The notes under the pieces are model-generated. The model made no database searches. It was not told where the DNA came from and saw only the letters and a program-made list of their open reading frames with translations. A program made the translations under genes and the position numbers. DNA of 64,000 nt from positions 2,576,001 to 2,640,000 of the forward strand of contig NZ_CP060719.1 of NCBI RefSeq assembly GCF_014396975.1. The letters run 5' to 3'. Shown here one piece after another: positions 60,230 through 64,000 of the stretch. Position 1 is the stretch's first letter; each line of letters starts with the position of its first letter. Source of the DNA: Thermomonas carbonis (GTDB lineage: Bacteria > Pseudomonadota > Gammaproteobacteria > Xanthomonadales > Xanthomonadaceae).

Positions 60230-60287
60230 GGAAAGTAGGGTCAGAGTCGAGTTTCGCATGCGAAACTCGACTCTGACCCTACTTTCC
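60230..60287. repeat. 58-bp perfect palindrome
   Basis: GGAAAGTAGGGTCAGAGTCG ... its exact reverse complement, 29 bp per arm with no loop. Sits in the 79-bp gap between rlmJ and yedI. The AGTAGGGTCAGAGT core resembles ends seen on REP/MITE-like repeats in related genomes (recollection, not checked). Could also act as a terminator or attenuator for rlmJ transcripts. Confidence 0.9.
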
Positions 60288-60298
60288 CGACGCCGCTC

Positions 60299-61156
60299 CT
60301 ACGCGGGGCTTTTCAGCCACGCCACCCGCGACGCCGCCCCGGTCTCGCCGAGCGCGGCCTGCAGCGCGGCCAGTGCGGGCCGCATCGCCACGTCCAACTG
60401 CCAGGGCGCGTTGAGGATCAGCATGCCGCTGCCGTTCATCCGCAGCGGCGAATCGTCGGGCCGCACCAGCAGTTCCAGCACCAGCGCGGACTTGGCCTCG
60501 ATGGCGGCGGCCTTGCGCTGGAACGATTGCAGGGCGCGGCCCTGCTTGATCGGGTACCAGAGCGCGAACATGCCCTGCGGCCAGCGGGCAACGCCCTCGC
60601 GCAGGGCCTTGATGGCGATGTCGAATTCGTCCAACTGCGCTTCGTAGGGCGGATCGACCAGCACCAGACCGCGGGCGAACTTTGTCGCGCGGTGCTTGGG
60701 CGGCAGCATCGCCTTGATCGCTGCATAGCCATCGCGCGCATGCACGGCCACGCGCGAATCGCGGGCGAAGGTGTCCGCCAGCACCGCGGCTTCCTCCGGC
60801 AGCAATTCGCAGGCGGCGATGCGGTCCTGTTCGCGCAGCGCGTGCGCGAGCAGCCACGGCGAGCCCGGGTAGGACTGCGCACCGTGCTGCTGGCGGCAGG
60901 CACGCACGGCAGTGAGGTAGCGCTGGAGTGCGGGGTCACGCGGGCCCTCCGCGACCAGCCGGGCGATGCCGTCCCGGGCCTCGCCGGTCTTCTGCGCGGA
61001 CTCGCCATCGAGCTTGTACAGGCCGCGGCCGGCGTGGGTATCCAGCACGAAGCAGGGCGCGGGTTTCGCGGTCAGGGCATCGCACAGCGCCAGCAGGACG
61101 ACGTGCTTCAGCACGTCCGCGTGGTTGCCGGCATGGAAGGCGTGGCGGTAATTCAT
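60299..61156 (-). CDS. rlmJ: 23S rRNA (adenine(2030)-N6)-methyltransferase
   Basis: 285 aa. MNYRHAFHAGNHADVLKHVV is the diagnostic N-terminus; FVLDTHAGRGLY binds SAM and GLVLVDPPYE carries the DPPY catalytic motif of N6-adenine methylases. Length as in other bacteria. Divergent from creB with about 70 bp between starts. Confidence 0.97.
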   Translation of the reverse strand: MNYRHAFHAGNHADVLKHVVLLALCDALTAKPAPCFVLDTHAGRGLYKLDGESAQKTGEARDGIARLVAEGPRDPALQRYLTAVRACRQQHGAQSYPGSPWLLAHALREQDRIAACELLPEEAAVLADTFARDSRVAVHARDGYAAIKAMLPPKHRATKFARGLVLVDPPYEAQLDEFDIAIKALREGVARWPQGMFALWYPIKQGRALQSFQRKAAAIEAKSALVLELLVRPDDSPLRMNGSGMLILNAPWQLDVAMRPALAALQAALGETGAASRVAWLKSPA

Positions 61157-61226
61157 CGGTGCATTGTCGCATCGACTTCACATTCGCCACCCAAAGCCCG
61201 CCTCATGGCCGGTTACGATGCCGCGC

Positions 61227-61895
61227 ATGCCCACGATCCTGCTGGCCGAAGACGAACCCGCCATCGCCGACACGGTGCTGTATGCGCTGCGCGCCGAAGG
61301 TTTCACTGCGGAACATGTCTTGCTGGGCGGCAGCGTGCTGCCGCGCCTGAAGCAGGGCGGCATCGACCTGGTGATCCTGGACGTGGGCTTGCCGGATCGC
61401 AGCGGCTTCGAGGTCTGCCGGGAGCTGCGCACGACCAGCGCGGTGCCGGTGGTGTTCCTGACCGCGCGCAACGACGAGATCGACCGGGTGCTCGGGCTGG
61501 AGCTCGGCGCGGACGACTACATGGCCAAGCCCTTCTCCCCGCGCGAACTGGTGGCGCGGGTGCGTGCCCGGCTGCGCCGGCATGAGGGCGGCGAGACCCA
61601 GCGCCGCGGCCGGTTCGAGGTCGACGCCGCGGCCCACCGCATCCGCTACGCCGGCCACTGGCTGGACATGACCCGCTACGAGCATGCGTTGCTGCATGAA
61701 CTGCTGCGTCGGCCGGGGGCGATCCTGAGCCGCGCGCAGTTGCTCGATCGTGCCTGGGAAGACGCGCTGGAAAGCGGCGAACGCACCGTGGATACCCACG
61801 TGAAGACGTTGCGCGCCAAGCTGCGCGCGCTGGATCCCAGCCGCGACCCGATCCGCACCCATCGCGGCCTGGGTTATTCGATCGATGTCGACTGA
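61227..61895 (+). CDS. creB: Response regulator CreB
   Basis: 222 aa from MPTILLAEDEPA (an ATG three codons upstream is possible). Receiver domain with EDE acidic cluster, phospho-Asp in LVILDVGLPD and Lys in DDYMAKPFSP; C-terminal OmpR-type winged helix (RTVDTHVKTLRAKL, IRTHRGLGYSI). Followed by creC and creD, the gene order of the carbon-source-responsive Cre system. Confidence 0.93.
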   Translation: MPTILLAEDEPAIADTVLYALRAEGFTAEHVLLGGSVLPRLKQGGIDLVILDVGLPDRSGFEVCRELRTTSAVPVVFLTARNDEIDRVLGLELGADDYMAKPFSPRELVARVRARLRRHEGGETQRRGRFEVDAAAHRIRYAGHWLDMTRYEHALLHELLRRPGAILSRAQLLDRAWEDALESGERTVDTHVKTLRAKLRALDPSRDPIRTHRGLGYSIDVD

Positions 61896-61913
61896 GTTCG
61901 CACGGGCAGCGCC

Positions 61914-63359
61914 ATGAAGATCGGCTTGCGGGTGCTGCTGGGGTATTTCCTGATCGTGGCGGTAGCCGCGCTGTTGCTGGTGAATGTCTTCGTGCAGCAG
62001 GTCAAGCCCGGCGTGCGCCAGGCGATGGAAGACACCCTGGCCGATACCGCCAACGTGCTCGCGGAACTGGCCAGCGACGACCTGCTGGCCGGGCGCATCG
62101 ACAGCGGCCAGTTCGCCGGGCGGATCCGCGCGATGGGCCAGCGCGAGATCCGCGGCAAGATCTGGGGCCAGGTCAAGCACGCGCCCAGCTACCGGATCAG
62201 CGTGACCGACGCGCGCGGGATCGTGGTCTACGACTCGGCCGGCCGCGACCTGGGACGCGACAATTCGCGCTGGAACGACGTGCATCGCACCTTGCGCGGC
62301 GAATACGGCGCGCGTTCCACCCGCGACGATCCGGATGATGAAATGAGTTCGGTGATGTACGTCGCCGCGCCGATCCGTGATGGCGAAGGCCGCATCGTCG
62401 GCGTGCTCACGGTGTCCAAGCCGAATCGCAGCATCCAGCCCTTCATCGAGCGCAGCCAGAACGTGATCCTGCGCTGGGGCTGGGTGTTGCTGGGCAGTGC
62501 CTTGCTGGTCGGCCTGCTGATGGCGTGGTGGTTGTCGCGGCAACTGGCGGGCCTGCGCCGCTATGCCGATGCGGTGTCGGCGGGGCAGCGGGCGAGTTTG
62601 CCTGAGCGCGGCATCGAGAAACCCGCCGGTGAATTCGCCGACCTCGGCCGCGCGCTGGAGAGCATGCGCCGGCAACTGGACGGCAAGCAGTACGTCGAGC
62701 AGTACGTGCACAGCCTCACCCATGAGTTGAAAAGCCCGCTGGCGGCGATCCGTGCTGCTGCCGAGTTGCTGGAATCCCCGTTGCCGGATGCCGATCGCGC
62801 GCGCTTCGCTGCCAGCATCGGCAGCCAGAGCCGGCGGATGGCGACGATGGTGGACAAGCTGCTGGCCCTGGCCGAGGTCGAGCACCGCCAGCGCATCGAG
62901 CGGCCCGAGTCGCTGGACATCGCCGCATTGGCGCGCGAAGTCGTGGACGATGCGGCATCGCATGCGCAGGCGGCGCAGGTGCGCATCGAAGCGCATGCGG
63001 GCGAAGGATTGCCGACCCTGCAGGGCGACGCATTCCTGCTGCGTCGGATGCTGGCCAATCTCGTCGACAACGCCATCGATTTCTCGCCGGCGGATGGCGT
63101 GGTCGAGCTGTATTTGCAGGCCGATGCGGATGCGCTGCGGATCGAGGTCGCGGATCGAGGTCCGGGCATTCCCGACTACGCGCTGGAGCGCGTGTTCGAG
63201 CGGTTCTATTCGTTGCCGCGTCCGGCGGGCGGCAACCGCAGCAGCGGGCTGGGACTGAACTTCGTCGCCGAGATCGCCAAGCTGCATGGCGGACATGCGC
63301 AGCTGCAGAATCGCGATGGCGGTGGTGCTGTCGCCAAGGTGATCTTGCCGCTCGGCTGA
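61914..63359 (+). CDS. creC: Sensor histidine kinase CreC
   Basis: 481 aa. Two membrane helices (about residues 6-25 and 184-205) flank a periplasmic sensor region; HAMP follows. Phospho-His in VHSLTHELKSPLAAIRAAAELL, then N box NLVDNAIDFSPADG, G1 box DRGPGIPD and G2 GLGLNFVAEIAKLHGG. Partner of CreB, 18 bp downstream of it. Confidence 0.93.
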   Translation: MKIGLRVLLGYFLIVAVAALLLVNVFVQQVKPGVRQAMEDTLADTANVLAELASDDLLAGRIDSGQFAGRIRAMGQREIRGKIWGQVKHAPSYRISVTDARGIVVYDSAGRDLGRDNSRWNDVHRTLRGEYGARSTRDDPDDEMSSVMYVAAPIRDGEGRIVGVLTVSKPNRSIQPFIERSQNVILRWGWVLLGSALLVGLLMAWWLSRQLAGLRRYADAVSAGQRASLPERGIEKPAGEFADLGRALESMRRQLDGKQYVEQYVHSLTHELKSPLAAIRAAAELLESPLPDADRARFAASIGSQSRRMATMVDKLLALAEVEHRQRIERPESLDIAALAREVVDDAASHAQAAQVRIEAHAGEGLPTLQGDAFLLRRMLANLVDNAIDFSPADGVVELYLQADADALRIEVADRGPGIPDYALERVFERFYSLPRPAGGNRSSGLGLNFVAEIAKLHGGHAQLQNRDGGGAVAKVILPLG

Positions 63360-63452
63360 TCCGCCTCACCCTCGCTTCATCGTCCGCCCCTCGTGGCGTC
63401 GAATGTCGGCGCGACCCTGCACCCACTTTCCGGCAATGCATGGAGCGGGGCG

Positions 63453-64000
63453 ATGCGATTGGCATTCAAGGCGATCATGGTGGTGGTGCTGACGTTGGCG
63501 ATCCTGGTGCCGTTGACGATGGTCCGCGGCACCATCAACGAGCGACAGGCGTACCGGCAGGAAGCGGTGGAGGCGGTGGCGCAGAGCTATGCGCGGGCGC
63601 AGGGTTTGGCCGGGCCGGTGTTGGTGGTGCCGTACAGCGAGCAGGTCGAGTTGGAGGAAACCGACGCGAAGGGCGTCGTGCGCAAGCGCCAGACCACGGT
63701 CGAGGGCAACTGGCGGTACTTCCCGAAGACGATGACGCTCGAAGGCAACTTGCTGCCATCGATCCGCAAGCGCGGCCTGCACCAGGTGCGGGTTTACGAA
63801 TTGCAGGGCGCGCTGGACGCCACGTTCGACGCGCGCATTCCCGACGCCGACCCGTCGCGCCCGCGCACGCTGGGCACGCCGTGGCTGGACATCGGCATCG
63901 CCGACGTGCGCGGCCTGACCGGCACGCCGACCTTGAAGATGGGCGCGACGCCGCTGCCGGTGCTGCAGGGCCAGCAGGGCCGCAACGAGGCCGGCATGCA
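63453..64000 (+). CDS. creD: CreD inner-membrane protein (partial)
   Basis: 182 codons visible before the window ends. MRLAFKAIMVVVLTLAILVP starts the first membrane helix, followed by MVRGTINERQAYRQEAVEAV and AGPVLVVPYSEQVE, both typical of CreD (formerly Cet). Expression of creD is usually raised by CreBC and linked to envelope stress and beta-lactamase regulation in related bacteria. GGAGCGGGG precedes the start. Confidence 0.93.
   Translation, partial: MRLAFKAIMVVVLTLAILVPLTMVRGTINERQAYRQEAVEAVAQSYARAQGLAGPVLVVPYSEQVELEETDAKGVVRKRQTTVEGNWRYFPKTMTLEGNLLPSIRKRGLHQVRVYELQGALDATFDARIPDADPSRPRTLGTPWLDIGIADVRGLTGTPTLKMGATPLPVLQGQQGRNEAGM

Noticed and set aside
61203..63296. 697-codon minus-strand frame opposite creB and creC
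   Set aside because: Low-complexity Gln/Arg/His-rich translation typical of a GC-rich shadow; creBC have clear motifs.
1..64000. Insertion sequences, tRNA or rRNA genes
   Set aside because: None recognised: no transposase, no tRNA-like cloverleaf and no rRNA stretch was seen on either strand.

Overview
The window is most of a very large chromosomal (sedentary) integron followed by about 11 kb of ordinary chromosome. The flank (mfd, nfi, rlmJ, creBCD; very GC-rich, densely packed) and the style of the cassettes point to a gammaproteobacterium of the Xanthomonadales/Lysobacteraceae. That placement is inferred from protein style; no rRNA gene is present.

Positions 1 to about 51030 are a cassette array that continues past the left edge. 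I count 110 attC sites of 101-107 bp, numbered here left to right. They fall into seven sequence types (1-7, defined at the first attC entry). Cassettes are read leftward (minus strand). Each cassette's own attC lies at the left end of its gene, and the newest cassettes lie nearest 51030. There are 84 gene-bearing cassettes (one cut by the window edge) holding 86 genes, and 27 cassettes of uniform size (184-219 nt inserts) with no convincing gene. Of those 27, 25 fall into four repeated families (A, 11 copies; B, 5; C, 4; D, 5). Most cassette genes are small, with roughly half encoding lipoproteins, secreted or membrane proteins. Recognisable products include two toxin-antitoxin pairs (MazEF-like and ParDE-like), several HEPN-like proteins, two GNAT acetyltransferases, a VOC protein, an L,D-transpeptidase, a low-molecular-weight phosphatase-like protein, an HNH-like protein and a cold-shock/DUF1294 protein. 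No transposase was found.

The platform sits at 51030-53258. An attI-like site is followed by two tandem integron-integrase genes pointing away from the array. The first is broken by a one-base deletion and the second is intact. A second, diverged attI-like sequence lies about 1 kb inside the array at 50014, in a 190-nt segment that has no attC of its own.

The right flank carries, on the minus strand, a small lipoprotein, endonuclease V overlapping a SixA-like phosphatase, mfd (with an in-frame palindromic repeat), a GNAT protein, a DUF808 membrane protein, a 58-bp perfect palindrome and rlmJ. On the plus strand, creB, creC and the start of creD form a two-component operon running off the right edge.

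Many long open frames that run across attC sites, and plus-strand frames opposite mfd and creC, are shadows and were not annotated.
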